A stretch of DNA of 44,439 nt from assembly GCA_025210475.1 (NCBI GenBank), contig JAOARW010000012.1, forward strand, positions 1 to 44,439, given 5' to 3'. The DNA is from Carboxylicivirga sp. (GTDB lineage: Bacteria; Bacteroidota; Bacteroidia; Bacteroidales; Marinilabiliaceae). Positions 1-10,000 of this stretch are shown in pieces. Position 1 is the first letter of the stretch, and the number at the start of each line of letters is the position of its first letter. The notes under the pieces are model-generated. The model saw only the letters and a list, made by a program, of their open reading frames with translations, had not been told where the DNA came from and made no database searches. Position numbers and translations under genes: made by a program.

Positions 1-138
1 TAAATGGTTCGAAGATTTAGGTTTGTATGATATGTCGAATAATTACGCTCTGTTGCAAAATTAACTTGAAACCGCCGTGTACGAGAGTACGCACGGTGGT
101 GTGAGAGGGCGGGGGAGCAATCCCCCTACCTACTCGAT
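1..138 (+). mobile_element. group II intron, 3' end (domains V and VI)
   Basis: The intron RNA end is seen directly. Positions 71-79 pair perfectly (one G.U) with 92-100, a two-base bulge CG lies at 90-91, 80-82 pairs with 87-89, and the tip is the GNRA tetraloop GAGA (83-86). This is the architecture of a group II intron domain V. Domain VI follows, with GGGGGA at 111-116 pairing with TCCCCC at 121-126 around a GCAA loop, then CTACTCGAT, after which the intron should end near 138. The adenine near 132 is a plausible branch point. The 5' part and most of the encoded maturase lie outside the window, so intactness cannot be judged. Group II introns are self-splicing retroelements moved by their own reverse transcriptase. 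Confidence 0.8.
2..64 (+). CDS. C-terminal tail of the intron-encoded protein (partial)
   Basis: An open frame enters from the left edge and stops with TAA at 62-64, giving a tail that starts KWFEDLGLYD and ends ALLQN. It stops only 6 nt before the domain V stem. That is where the reverse transcriptase/maturase frame, housed in domain IV, ends in many bacterial group II introns. The position supports the call. The 20 visible residues are too few for independent recognition, so the frame could also be fortuitous. Confidence 0.35.
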   Translation, partial: KWFEDLGLYDMSNNYALLQN

Positions 139-691
139 TTGATTTGCAAAGGATGTATTTATTCGAATGATTAGATTCGAAAGATAGCCTCTTGGAGGCC
201 AAATTATACCTATTGTTTCCCATTTTCAGCCTGTTGATGTTAAAAATCAGGTCGATGATGTGCTCCTTGTGGTCTATGGAAAAGCAAACAGAGCCGATGG
301 AGCTTAAAACACAACCCGATTGAACGGGGAAGTTGGTCGATTGAAATAAAAAAATGACCCGCTTGAGCGGTGTTACTAAGCTCGGGATATTATACCAGAT
401 GTATGGCAACTCTAACCGTTTTACTATGTATACCGATTTAACCGGGTTAGAACTATTCAGATCAACTTGATTAAAATATATATACAAGACAAGGTTTATA
501 ATGTGTGATTCTCTGGATGGTATTTCCTTTATACAAAAACAGATAGCTGTAGTATAGAAATATAAATACTAATAATGAAAGGTATTAAATAATAAAATTT
601 GACTTATGTATTAATTATTGTCGCCTATTTTATAGATTTGTTTGTTAATAAAGTGAAATAATAATATTTTAATTAAAACAACTAACCCTTA
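139..691. other. intergenic region with no recognisable gene
   Basis: This stretch follows the intron end. Neither strand gives a protein I recognise. A long minus-strand frame (17-487) runs straight through the intron RNA and is judged spurious. The part from about 139 to 480 is less AT-rich than 500-691 and may be a decayed remnant of the site the intron invaded. From about 500 the sequence is AT-rich, as expected of a promoter region for the gene at 692, but no convincing TTTG / TAnnTTTG promoter pair could be fixed. Confidence 0.5.
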
Positions 692-1837
692 ATGAAGAAT
701 TTATTACTAATAATTTTATTGCTGAAGGCAGTAAGCAGTTGGTCGCAGCAAATCGATACTACTTTTTTCAGTTTTAGTGGATGTAAAGTGGAGGATGCGA
801 GTCAGGCATACCGCATGGTTTTAAAAACGCAAGACGAAGAAAAAATGCTACTCAAGGAGTACAATTATGTTGATGGTAAGTGGGAGCTGAACCCTAATTG
901 CCAGACTGTAAAAGAAAAAAGTTCCGGTATATATTTAATTACTTATCATGGCGATGGAGGACTGAAGTATCAAACAAAACTGGAAGTTCAGGATACACTT
1001 GATTTTGGTTATTCAATTCGGGAAACAAAAAAAGGGGAGTGGGTTATTGGAGCTTATACTAAGCAATTGTTTCCCCCAATATATCATGGAGATTTCGCTT
1101 ATTATGATTATTTAAGTGGAGTCAGCAATAGCTTTTATATTGATAATATGAAGTATGAGTCAATTTATCGCCTGATGTATGAAAATGCCACTGGAACATA
1201 TGATACTCTGACTTACAAAAAAGTTAAAGAATGGCCTAAGTACCCGGGGGGCTATTGGCAACTTAAAAAAGACATGGCCAAACAGTTTGATAATTTACCC
1301 GAAGGTATCGGAAGTGCTTTGCCAGAAAGATACAGCCTTGTTTTGGAGATAGATGATAAAGGGTATCCAAGTAGGTTTAAGGTGATGAATAGCAGTAATG
1401 GGCATTCAATTCCTATGCCTGTTGAGTATTTCAGTTTCGATCGACGATGGATTCCTGCCTGTGATTCCATTGGTCCGATCTCCTATACCTTAACTGTCTC
1501 ATTGGGTAAAGAAGTGTCAGTTGAGGCTGAAGAAGGTAATTTTATCATGCCTGAATATCCGGGAGGAGAAGAAGGGTTACGTAAATATATTGCGACGAAT
1601 GTTAATTATCCGGTAATTGCTCAGGAGAACGGTATTCAGGGGCAGGTAGTGGTTAACTTTGTGGTTAATGATAATGGATATGTTATGCAAGTTTCGTTTC
1701 TAAAAAGAGTGGATCCCTACCTTGATGCTGAAGCCAAACGGGTTGTTGAGAATATGAAACAGTGGAAACCAGGCTATGTTGATGGAATTCCAGTAGATGT
1801 TGAAATGACAGTTCCCATTAATTTTGTGTTACAATAG
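692..1837 (+). CDS. secreted protein with C-terminal TonB domain
   Basis: The protein has 381 residues and an N-terminal signal peptide (hydrophobic LLLIILLLKAVSS, cleavage near SWSQQ). The last ~95 residues, from about PEYPGGEEGLRKYI, match the TonB C-terminal fold: the YPVIAQENGIQGQVVVNF strand-turn-strand and the closing MTVPINFVL are typical. The middle (about 25-280) is not recognised. In Bacteroidota such C-terminal domains occur both in true energy transducers and in many periplasmic proteins of unknown role. This one lacks the usual N-terminal membrane anchor plus proline-rich linker, so a classic TonB role is doubtful. It stands alone, convergent with the histidine kinase, and ends in a terminator hairpin. 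Confidence 0.7.
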   Translation: MKNLLLIILLLKAVSSWSQQIDTTFFSFSGCKVEDASQAYRMVLKTQDEEKMLLKEYNYVDGKWELNPNCQTVKEKSSGIYLITYHGDGGLKYQTKLEVQDTLDFGYSIRETKKGEWVIGAYTKQLFPPIYHGDFAYYDYLSGVSNSFYIDNMKYESIYRLMYENATGTYDTLTYKKVKEWPKYPGGYWQLKKDMAKQFDNLPEGIGSALPERYSLVLEIDDKGYPSRFKVMNSSNGHSIPMPVEYFSFDRRWIPACDSIGPISYTLTVSLGKEVSVEAEEGNFIMPEYPGGEEGLRKYIATNVNYPVIAQENGIQGQVVVNFVVNDNGYVMQVSFLKRVDPYLDAEAKRVVENMKQWKPGYVDGIPVDVEMTVPINFVLQ

Positions 1838-1865
1838 TATTACTGAGCCTTTAAAATATTGAATG

Positions 1866-1900
1866 AAAGCCGAATTTAATGAATCAGATTTGGCTTTTAT
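1866..1900 (+). terminator. intrinsic terminator after the TonB-domain gene
   Basis: AAAGCCGAAT (1866-1875) pairs with ATTTGGCTTT (1888-1897) with one G.T wobble and a 12-nt loop, followed by a short T/A run. It lies between two convergent genes. Confidence 0.6.
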
Positions 1901-1942
1901 ATTATTAACCTTCGCTTTGTAATCCTATGGGAACTCAGGTTA

Positions 1943-3406
1943 TTAGCTCATTACTTTATCTGGTTTGAGAAATGCAATGGTAAAGATACTGCCTTTGCCA
2001 ACGGTGCTATCAACTTGTATTTGTGCATTGTTCTTTTCAGCCAATTCTTTGCAAAGCAGAAGCCCCAGGCCAGTGCCGGGTTCATTATTGGTGCCCGGGG
2101 TTGAAATGTTACTTTCGATATTAAAGAGATTGCCGAGTTGTTGATCAGTCATGCCAATTCCGGTATCTTCAATTTTCAGAAAATCTGATTCACCATCACT
2201 TTCCGAAGAAATGGTGATTGTACCTTCATTGCTGGTATACTTAATGGCATTGGACAACAAATTACGCACAATGGTTTTAATCATGTTGCTATCCGCACAA
2301 ACGGTTACGAGGGGATCAACCCGGTTGACCAGATTAATTTGTTTGTGGGAAATATTATGGGCCAGTAAAGCTTCGGTTTCAAACACAACGGAATTTAAGC
2401 GGATAGGCGTAAGCTCTTGCTTCATCAGTTTGTTTTGCTGTTTCGACCAATCCAGAAGATTACCAAGTAAATCAAGCCCCTGATGTGCCGAATGCTGAAT
2501 GGTTCTTAAAATGCCCTTAATGTCATCTTTCGAATGTTCAGAATAATCCGATAATATTAATTCGATAATGGATGATTGTGCCGAGAAGGGGGATTTTAAA
2601 TCATGCCCGATAATGCTAAAGAGTTTATCTTTGGTGAGATTAGCCTGTTGTAGTTCTTCTTTTTGCTGTTCAATCAGCGCCTTTTGGTCGGCAAGTCTTT
2701 TATTGAGTTGTTTCTCTTTCCTTAATTGAAGAATGGCTAATTCCTTTTTTTGTTTCTCAAGCGCCAGGTTTAATTCGGAGCTCTTTCGAAGATTAACCGT
2801 AGTCAGGTGCTTGTGGTTGATCCGATTTATCAATTTTGGAATGCTGTATAAAAAATACCCCATTACCAAAAAATAAGCACTTTTATATATTTGACCAGCC
2901 CAATCGGCCGAAGCAACCTGATCCAGAAGTTCAGGTTGTATGTATGGGGATCGAATGTAGTAAATCAGATTAAAACAAAAGACAGAATAGACTGCAGAGA
3001 AAAATACCAGGCGTTTGTCGTACCTCAGCACCGAAAGTAAAATGAGCACCGGATAAAGAAATACCGAGGCTGCCGTTGTAACGGCTATTGGTTTAAATAA
3101 AAAGGAGTAATTAAAGATATGCACGCTTAGAATACTGATATCTATTGTGGCAGATAAAAAACGAATCCAGGTCGCACTACCGTACTGGCGTAATAGTATA
3201 TTTAAAATTGCATTGTAAAAGATGTAAATACTTGCCAGTAACAGTGATGTTATCGCACGATCAGTATCGCCGGAATAGTAGATGTATCCGATAAAAACCA
3301 GAATTAATGCTATCAGCACCCATCTGAACTTAATGACCTCTTGTTCTCCCCAAACAGCGTCTTCTTTAAAAAGCTCAGAAAACTTTTTGGTATTAGGTTT
3401 ATCCAT
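1943..3406 (-). CDS. membrane sensor histidine kinase
   Basis: The protein has 487 residues from the chosen start MDKPNTKKF. The open frame runs 16 codons further upstream, but those residues do not look like part of the protein. The N-terminal half carries about six hydrophobic segments (for example WVLIALILVFIGYIYY and AVTTAASVFLYPVLILL), followed by a charged coiled coil rich in Q, E, K and L. The kinase core is complete: H-box FSIIGHDLKSPFSAQ with the phospho-accepting His, N-box IVRNLLSNAIKYT, G1 LKIEDTGIGM and G2 GTGLGLLLCKEL. No receiver domain is fused and no response regulator lies next to it, so its partner is elsewhere. The stimulus is unknown, and the transmembrane block resembles no sensor domain I can name. 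Confidence 0.88.
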   Translation of the reverse strand: MDKPNTKKFSELFKEDAVWGEQEVIKFRWVLIALILVFIGYIYYSGDTDRAITSLLLASIYIFYNAILNILLRQYGSATWIRFLSATIDISILSVHIFNYSFLFKPIAVTTAASVFLYPVLILLSVLRYDKRLVFFSAVYSVFCFNLIYYIRSPYIQPELLDQVASADWAGQIYKSAYFLVMGYFLYSIPKLINRINHKHLTTVNLRKSSELNLALEKQKKELAILQLRKEKQLNKRLADQKALIEQQKEELQQANLTKDKLFSIIGHDLKSPFSAQSSIIELILSDYSEHSKDDIKGILRTIQHSAHQGLDLLGNLLDWSKQQNKLMKQELTPIRLNSVVFETEALLAHNISHKQINLVNRVDPLVTVCADSNMIKTIVRNLLSNAIKYTSNEGTITISSESDGESDFLKIEDTGIGMTDQQLGNLFNIESNISTPGTNNEPGTGLGLLLCKELAEKNNAQIQVDSTVGKGSIFTIAFLKPDKVMS

Positions 3407-3591
3407 ACTCAATTGTTGAACAGACAAAAATAGATTAAATTTAATGATCGTCAATAAGTACTTAGTTGAAATTAGAAATATTTAAAAAATGCTGGTTGAC
3501 AACCTGAATTCTCCATATAAATTTGGTTATATCCTGTTCAAAAACAATATTTGTAACAATCTTCTTTTATTTCATACCAATTACTAACTAT

Positions 3592-5367
3592 ATGCAGGCA
3601 TTAAACGAGTTTTTAAAGTTAATTGATTCATTCATTGGAGGACATGTTTGGTTTGTACTGTTCTTGTTACTCACAGGTGTATTTTTTACCATCTATCTGA
3701 AGTTTCCTCAAATCCGTTACTTTAAATATGCCATTAGAATTGTTAGGGGTAAATTTGATAAAGAAGATGATGAGGGGGATACCTCGCATTTCCAAGCCTT
3801 AACCACGGCGCTATCGGGCACTGTTGGAACAGGTAACATTGCGGGTGTAGCTTTTGCAGTGCATTTGGGAGGTCCTGCAGCACTTTTCTGGATGCTGGTA
3901 ACCGCTATGTTTGGTATGACCACAAAATTTGTGGAGGTAACGCTTTCGCACAAATACCGTGAGAAAGCACAAGATGGTTCAATTGCTGGTGGGCCGATGT
4001 ATTTTATGCGCAAACGCCTTAATATTAAAACATCTTCGGGTAAGGTCATTAAAACAGGTTACTGGATTGCCGGAATATTTGCCGTAGCAACGATTCTTTC
4101 ATCTTTTGGAACAGGAAGCCTGCCTCAAATTAATAGTATTTCTAACTCCTTGTTTGCCACGTTCGGTATTCCACATATGGTAACCGGATTGGTTCTGGCA
4201 GTTTTATTGGGCTTTGTAATTATTGGTGGGATTAAACGAATTGCTAAAGTTACCTCCCGACTGGTACCGGCTATGGCCTTGATCTATTTTATCGGGGCGA
4301 TGGCGGTTATATTGTATAACTATGAGAATATCTGGCCTTCACTTCAAGCTGTGGTGGGCGATATTTTTACCGGTTCATCTGCTACGGGTGGATTTTTGGG
4401 CGCCAGCATTGCCTATGCTTTTAACCGGGGGGTTAACCGTGGATTATTTTCCAATGAAGCAGGACAGGGGTCGGCACCAATTGCTCACGCGGCAGCCAAA
4501 GCTCACGAGCCTGTATCAGAAGGTTTAGTAGCCCTTCTTGAACCATTTATTGATACCATTATAATCTGTACATTAACCGGATTTGTATTGTTATCATCAG
4601 GTGTGTGGAGCGAGAAACTCGAAAACCGGTTCCAATTATCCGATTTGGAGGTCATCAATACCATAAATATAAGTGATACAAATGAAGCGGATCGTGCAAA
4701 GCTAGCTCAGCACATTAGTGGTGAAAAAACAATTGATCCTTTTAATGGCCAGTTAAATATTGAGAACGGACATATAAGTTCACCTGTATCTATTATTCAT
4801 GCTCGTTCATTGGCCGAAGAAGTTGTGGTGAAGCAAGGTGATGGTTTATACACCGGTATTTTGGAAGTTGTTGATGGTAAAGTTCAGGTAAAAGATGAAG
4901 AGTTGACTTTAATGGAGCGGATTAAGGCTCAATTCTCACAATCCTCAAATAATAAAATAATCATTGAAGGAAAATCCTTAATTCATAGTGCACCCTTAAC
5001 GGCAGTGGCTTTTACAAAAAGTTGGTTTGGCAAATGGGGCCAATACATTGTATCCATAGGCTTGTTGTTATTTGCTTTCTCAACAGCCATTTCCTGGTCG
5101 TATTATGGCGATCGGGCAGTGACTTATTTATGGGGATCAAAATATGTATTGTGGTATCATTTTATTTATGTAATTGGCTTTTTTGTAGCTTCTTTTGTGG
5201 ATACAACCATTATCTGGACATTATCGGGCATTACCATTGCACTGATGACTATACCTAACTTATTTGGTTTACTGGTTCTGCACAAAGAAATGAAATCAGA
5301 TGTGAAACTTTTCTGGGGCGAATACAAAGAGCGTTTTCCTGAAGAGAAGAATGTTCCCCGCGACTAA
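3592..5367 (+). CDS. sodium:alanine/glycine symporter (AGCS family)
   Basis: An inner-membrane symporter of 591 residues that would take up alanine, glycine or a similar amino acid with sodium. The ATG at 3592 ([10 protein letters not shown]) is preferred over an upstream in-frame codon. Family marks include the [12 protein letters not shown] stretch, the AGGPMYFM loop, and [19 protein letters not shown], which is the most conserved AGCS block. Before the last membrane segments there is a hydrophilic insertion of about 130 residues (roughly [10 protein letters not shown] to IHSAPLTA); the usual family length is 450-550. The ECF sigma gene starts 5 nt after the stop, so the two are probably co-transcribed, which links amino-acid uptake with the following SusCD train. 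Confidence 0.9.
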   Translation: MQALNEFLKLIDSFIGGHVWFVLFLLLTGVFFTIYLKFPQIRYFKYAIRIVRGKFDKEDDEGDTSHFQALTTALSGTVGTGNIAGVAFAVHLGGPAALFWMLVTAMFGMTTKFVEVTLSHKYREKAQDGSIAGGPMYFMRKRLNIKTSSGKVIKTGYWIAGIFAVATILSSFGTGSLPQINSISNSLFATFGIPHMVTGLVLAVLLGFVIIGGIKRIAKVTSRLVPAMALIYFIGAMAVILYNYENIWPSLQAVVGDIFTGSSATGGFLGASIAYAFNRGVNRGLFSNEAGQGSAPIAHAAAKAHEPVSEGLVALLEPFIDTIIICTLTGFVLLSSGVWSEKLENRFQLSDLEVINTINISDTNEADRAKLAQHISGEKTIDPFNGQLNIENGHISSPVSIIHARSLAEEVVVKQGDGLYTGILEVVDGKVQVKDEELTLMERIKAQFSQSSNNKIIIEGKSLIHSAPLTAVAFTKSWFGKWGQYIVSIGLLLFAFSTAISWSYYGDRAVTYLWGSKYVLWYHFIYVIGFFVASFVDTTIIWTLSGITIALMTIPNLFGLLVLHKEMKSDVKLFWGEYKERFPEEKNVPRD

Positions 5368-5372
5368 TGTAA

Positions 5373-5906
5373 ATGCAGGAGATAAAACAAATACAATCCA
5401 GGAGGGAATTTGAAGAGTTCTTTCAGCGGCATCATGCCGACCTTATTCGCTATGCCAAAAAATTCGTTTATCGTACCGATGTGGCTTCGGATATTGTTCA
5501 GGAAGCATTTGTCAAATTGTGGGAGAATCGATCTCATATTATCGCCAATGTGTCCATTAAGGCCTATTTGTTTAAGGTGGTCTATAATTTATCATTAAAT
5601 CACATCGAACAGCTTAAAGTGCGCAGCCAGCACCATGAGTCGATTTATGAGGAGCTGCGTGATATGGAAGTTGATTATTATCGTGATGAACGAAGTATTT
5701 TGCAGGAAGAACGAATTGAAAGTGTTCGAAAAATGATTCGCGATTTGCCAAGTCAGTGTCAGGAAATAATCGACTTAAGTCGTTATCAGGGATTGAAAAA
5801 TAAAGAAATTGCTAAAAAATTAGATCTTCCCACACGAACAGTGGAGACGCGTATTTATCGATGCATAAATAAGTTACGGGAGTTGGTTAGCAGTGCTGTT
5901 AAATAA
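5373..5906 (+). CDS. ECF RNA polymerase sigma factor (FecI-like)
   Basis: The 177 residues contain region 2 (about 15-75, with FQRHHADLIRYAKKF and SDIVQEAFVKLW) and region 4 (about 120-170, with LPSQCQEIIDLSRYQGLKNK and the helix-turn-helix around NKEIAKKLDLPTRTVETRI). In this arrangement it would recruit RNA polymerase to the promoter of its own susCD genes once released by the FecR partner encoded 71 nt downstream. It starts 5 nt after the symporter stop, which is unusual: such sigma genes usually head their own unit. The system is expected to be switched on when the SusC receptor at 7065, which has a signalling domain, binds its ligand. Confidence 0.9.
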   Translation: MQEIKQIQSRREFEEFFQRHHADLIRYAKKFVYRTDVASDIVQEAFVKLWENRSHIIANVSIKAYLFKVVYNLSLNHIEQLKVRSQHHESIYEELRDMEVDYYRDERSILQEERIESVRKMIRDLPSQCQEIIDLSRYQGLKNKEIAKKLDLPTRTVETRIYRCINKLRELVSSAVK

Positions 5907-5952
5907 TTTTCACTTTTTTTATCAATAGTTGACGTAGTTTTAGGAATTCACC

Positions 5953-5976
5953 TGTCTTTAATACAGAACAAAGACA
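5953..5976 (+). promoter_or_regulatory. hairpin touching the fecR start codon
   Basis: TGTCTTT (5953-5959) pairs perfectly with AAAGACA (5970-5976), loop 10 nt. The start ATG of the next gene is at 5978, one base beyond the stem. Such a stem could hide the translation start of the anti-sigma factor, but a 7-bp AT-rich stem may also be chance. Confidence 0.35.
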
Positions 5977-5977
5977 C

Positions 5978-6958
5978 ATGAAGGAACTAAACGATATAGA
6001 AAACCTGATTATTAAAAGCCTCGATGCTACTGCCAACGAGGATGAATTGAAGGTTTTAAAAGATTGGATCGAAGCATCGGAAGATAATAAACGACATTAT
6101 TTCCAATTTAAAGATGTTTGGGATGCCAGTGACGAGCTGACTGATCTGAAGAATAAAAATAATTGGAACAAGCTTCAAAAAACCATCGACCGTCCTGTAA
6201 TAAAATGGGGAAGAGAGTTAATAAAGGTGGCTGCAGTAATGGCTTTAACAGCTTTGGTAAGTTATGCTTTATTTAATTTTCCCAATGAGGTGGAAGATAC
6301 AATTGCACTATCGAAGGTGGTTGTTCCCAATGGTTCCAAAACCACGGTTCACCTAGCTGATGGAACCACCGTTTGGTTAAATGCGGGTTCAGAGCTGGTA
6401 TATCCGACGGTTTTTAACAAAGAATCACGGAATGTAGAGCTAAAGGGTGAAGGTTACTTTAAGGTAAGTCACGATGCTGAACACCCTTTTATGGTTTCGG
6501 CAGGCGAGATCGAAGTAAAGGTGTTGGGAACCGAATTTAATGTAATGGCCTATCCCAATGCCGGTAAAATTGAAACAACCCTTGTCGAAGGAAGTATTTA
6601 TCTGAATAAAAAAGGGGCTACAGCTAACAGTGGAATTACTCTTAAGCCAGGTCAAAAAGTCACTTTTGTGAGTGGTCAACTGGAAGTAGCTGCTTCGGAT
6701 ATGGCCTTGGATATAAGTTGGATGCAGAAAGGATTCAATTTCCAAAAGGCTCCTTTTGATAAGATTGTTATGCAATTGGAACGATGGTACGATGTTGATA
6801 TCGTTTATAATTCAAAAACTTTTAAGGATTTAACCTTTACCGGGAAATTCAGAAATAACGAAACAATATGGCAGGTATTGGATGTTATCAAAATGACAAC
6901 ACCAATTGATTACAAAGCCAGGGATGGGAAAATATATGTCAATCTTATAAACGAATAG
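5978..6958 (+). CDS. FecR-type anti-sigma factor
   Basis: The protein has 326 residues with a cytoplasmic N-terminal sigma-binding part (1-80) and one membrane helix (about VAAVMALTALVSYALF). The periplasmic FecR domain contains the typical VVVPNGSKTTVHLADGTTVW, LNAGSELVYP and VKVLGTEFNVMAY blocks, and a C-terminal DUF4974-like domain ends in GKIYVN. It would hold the sigma factor at 5373 inactive and release it when the N-terminal domain of the SusC protein at 7065 signals across the periplasm. The order sigma, fecR, susC, susD is the standard Bacteroidota arrangement. Confidence 0.9.
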   Translation: MKELNDIENLIIKSLDATANEDELKVLKDWIEASEDNKRHYFQFKDVWDASDELTDLKNKNNWNKLQKTIDRPVIKWGRELIKVAAVMALTALVSYALFNFPNEVEDTIALSKVVVPNGSKTTVHLADGTTVWLNAGSELVYPTVFNKESRNVELKGEGYFKVSHDAEHPFMVSAGEIEVKVLGTEFNVMAYPNAGKIETTLVEGSIYLNKKGATANSGITLKPGQKVTFVSGQLEVAASDMALDISWMQKGFNFQKAPFDKIVMQLERWYDVDIVYNSKTFKDLTFTGKFRNNETIWQVLDVIKMTTPIDYKARDGKIYVNLINE

Positions 6959-6990
6959 CCTATGAGATAGGATCACACACAAAAGAAAAA

Positions 6991-7022
6991 GACCGGCTTG
7001 ATGCGGCAACATCCTTCCGGTC
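6991..7022 (+). promoter_or_regulatory. leader hairpin between fecR and susC
   Basis: GACCGG (6991-6996) pairs with CCGGTC (7017-7022). Inside, after a symmetric CTT/CTT internal loop, GATG pairs with CATC around the loop CGGCAA. There is no T-run, so it is not a plain terminator. It may set the ratio of fecR to susC transcript or be a processing site. The second susC leader (23909-23961) also carries hairpins whose loops contain GGCA. Confidence 0.5.
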
Positions 7023-7064
7023 AGATAAATTTAAAACAAGTTTAAAAGTAAATCATTCAAAAGT

Positions 7065-10000
7065 ATGAAAAAAAATTTGAATGGCATGAGACCTGTCGTG
7101 TCATGCCTTAACCCAAAATTTTGGAAGATTATGAAACTGACGATAGTTTTAATGATTTTCGGAATGGTTCAGGTTACTGCAAATAGTTATTCGCAGAACG
7201 TGAAACTTAACCTAAAACGAGGACAAAATACATTACAGTATGTATTTAATGAGATCGAAAAGCAATCGACCTTCACTATTTTTTATCAGGATGATCAGGT
7301 TAACCTTGACAAAAAAATAGCACAAGATTATGAAGGTGGTCAACTGTATGAAGTACTTGACAAAGCACTTGAAGGAACAGATTTGACTTATAAAATTAAT
7401 GATAAGATCATTATTATTTTAGCAGAAAAACCAACTGTTGAAGTGGTTCAGGATGCAAAGCAAACCATCAAAGGAAAAGTGATTGGAGTAGATGGTGAAC
7501 CACTTCCGGGTGTGAACGTTTTTATTGAAGGCACAACCACTGGTACCATAACCAATATTGATGGTGAATATGAACTGGATGTTGAAGGAGACCAAAATGT
7601 TGTATTTTCATTTATTGGTTATCAAACACAAATTATTGCGGTAAGTGGAAGAACACAGATTGATATCACATTGGTTGAAGAATCAATTGGTTTAAATGAA
7701 GTTATTGCCGTAGGATATGGTGTTCAAAAGAAGAGTGATCTGACAGGTGCTGTGGCCAGTGTGAAGAGTGATAAGCTATCAAAATTAGCCGTGTCAAACC
7801 CGGCCGAAGCTTTACAAGGTCGCATGGCTGGGGTAAGTATTACTTCCATTGGTGGAGGTCCTGGTGCAGGAATGGATATAAAAATTCGTGGAGCCAGTAC
7901 CTTAAATAACAATGCTCCTTTAGTAATTATCGATAATGTACCAGGTAGCTTATATATGCTTAATCCTTCGGATATTGAATCGATTGAAACATTGAAGGAC
8001 GGTGCTGCTGCTGCTATTTATGGTACAGAAGCGGCCAATGGTGTTATCTTAATCACTACTAAGAAAGGAAAAGAGGGTAAACTGGTTGTTGATGTATCAG
8101 CCAAGTGGGCTAATCAGGTACAAACATCTGAGCTTAACATGGCTAACTCGGAACAATATATGAAGATAGCCAACATGATGTACGATAATAACCCAGATGA
8201 ATCAAAACCTAAATATTTAACTGAACCCTATTATTACGATACAGATTGGTTAGGTGCTGTTTTTAGAGAGGCCCCAATGCAGGAGTATAACGTAAGTTTC
8301 AGAGGAGGAACAGAAGCCGTGCAGTATTATGTATCTGCAGGTTGGTTAGATCAGGAAGGAACAATCATTGGCACAGATTTTCAAAAGGCTAACTTACGCT
8401 CTAAGGTTGATTTTAAAGGTGAGTGGTTAAATGGTGGTATCAATATCAGTTATAACGAAACAGATCAGGACAGGCGTTCATTAAGTATCAAGGAAGCCTA
8501 CGAAATACTTCCAATGGTACCAATTTATGATGATTCACGCGAAGATGGTTTCGGTTATCCTAACACCGATGAATTGGGAATGCCAGCCAATAATAATCCA
8601 GTAGGGCGTGAGTATTTTATAGATAGTCAGTATCGCGATGAGTATTTAACCGCTAATGGATACTTAACTTTTGATATTATGGAAGGATTAAACTTCCGTT
8701 TTGAGGCTGGTCTTAATAATAGTAACAGACATTCGTTCTCGCATAATCCATCTTATAATATTAATGACAAGCAAGAAGTATTTTACCCATATGTAGGCGA
8801 GCAGCGTTATAATTGGCGAGAAGTTAACATCAATAATATTTTAACTTACGACAAAACGTTTGGTAAACATAAAGTTGGTTTGATGGCAGGTTATATTACC
8901 AAGAAATCAACAACTGACTATGTTTTTGCAAGTATAAGAGGTGTTAAAGATGTTTACAGTGCAGAATTGAATGAGGATGGAGATGGTGCTGTTTTAATCA
9001 AAGATGAGGAACCAACAGGTTTTCTTGATGAATACTTCAATACTTTAAACTCAGGAATGGATGGAACAAAAGACGTTGAAGGGACAAGAACAGAATATAC
9101 CCGAGCATCTATTGTCGGTCGTATCAACTATTCATACAATGATCGTTACTTAATTCAGGCCACCATTCGTCGTGACGGATCTTCTAAGTTTGGACCTGAT
9201 TCTCGATATGGAACCTTCCCATCTGTTGCTTTAGGATGGCGTTTGTCTGAAGAAGGTTTTATGCAGAATCAAGATGTTTTGAGTAACCTTAAGTTAAGAG
9301 CAAGTTACGGTATTCTTGGTAACGAAGGTAGTTTAGGTTTGTATAAATATTTACCATTAATGAGTAGTTATACTTCTGAATTTGGTTCGTACTCACAAGG
9401 CTCAGGCGAAACTGTTTGGACAGGTACCATTTCGCGTGATTTGGAGAACAGGGAGTATCGTTGGGAGAAAACAGCAACAATGAACGTTGGTGTTGATTTC
9501 GGATTCTTTAATAACAAATTATCCGGTGCTCTTAACTACTACGATAATAAAACGACTGACATGTTGGTTAATAAGCCAATTCCTCCTTCAGCAGGACTTA
9601 AAACGCCAACTGTAAACTTTGGCGAAATGGTTAACAGCGGTGTTGAAGTTGAGTTAAATTACCAAAACAGAATTGGTCAAGTGGATTATACTCTGTTTGG
9701 TTCTGTGAGTACTACCAAAAATGAAGTAACTAAAATGGGTACAGAGGATGAAAGTATCCCAGGTGCAGCATTAAATTACACTGAACATTTTGCTCATCAA
9801 ACTCGCGTAGGTTACGCCCTTGGTTCATATTGGTTGTATCAGATGGATGGCATTTTCCAAAGTCCGGAAGAGGTAGCTGCTCATACTAATAGCGAAGGAA
9901 AACCAATTCAGCCAGATGCTCAGCCAGGAGATATCCGTTTCCGAGACGTGAATGATGATGGAGAGCTTACTCCAGATGATAAAGTTTTTAGTGGTGTTGG

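Noticed and set aside
17..487. Minus-strand open frame of 156 codons
   Set aside because: It runs through the group II intron domains V/VI, has no recognisable domain, and its C-terminal part is simply the complement of the intron RNA.
692..1837. Classic TonB energy transducer
   Set aside because: It has the C-terminal TonB fold, but a cleavable signal peptide instead of a membrane anchor with proline-rich linker, and no ExbB/ExbD neighbours.
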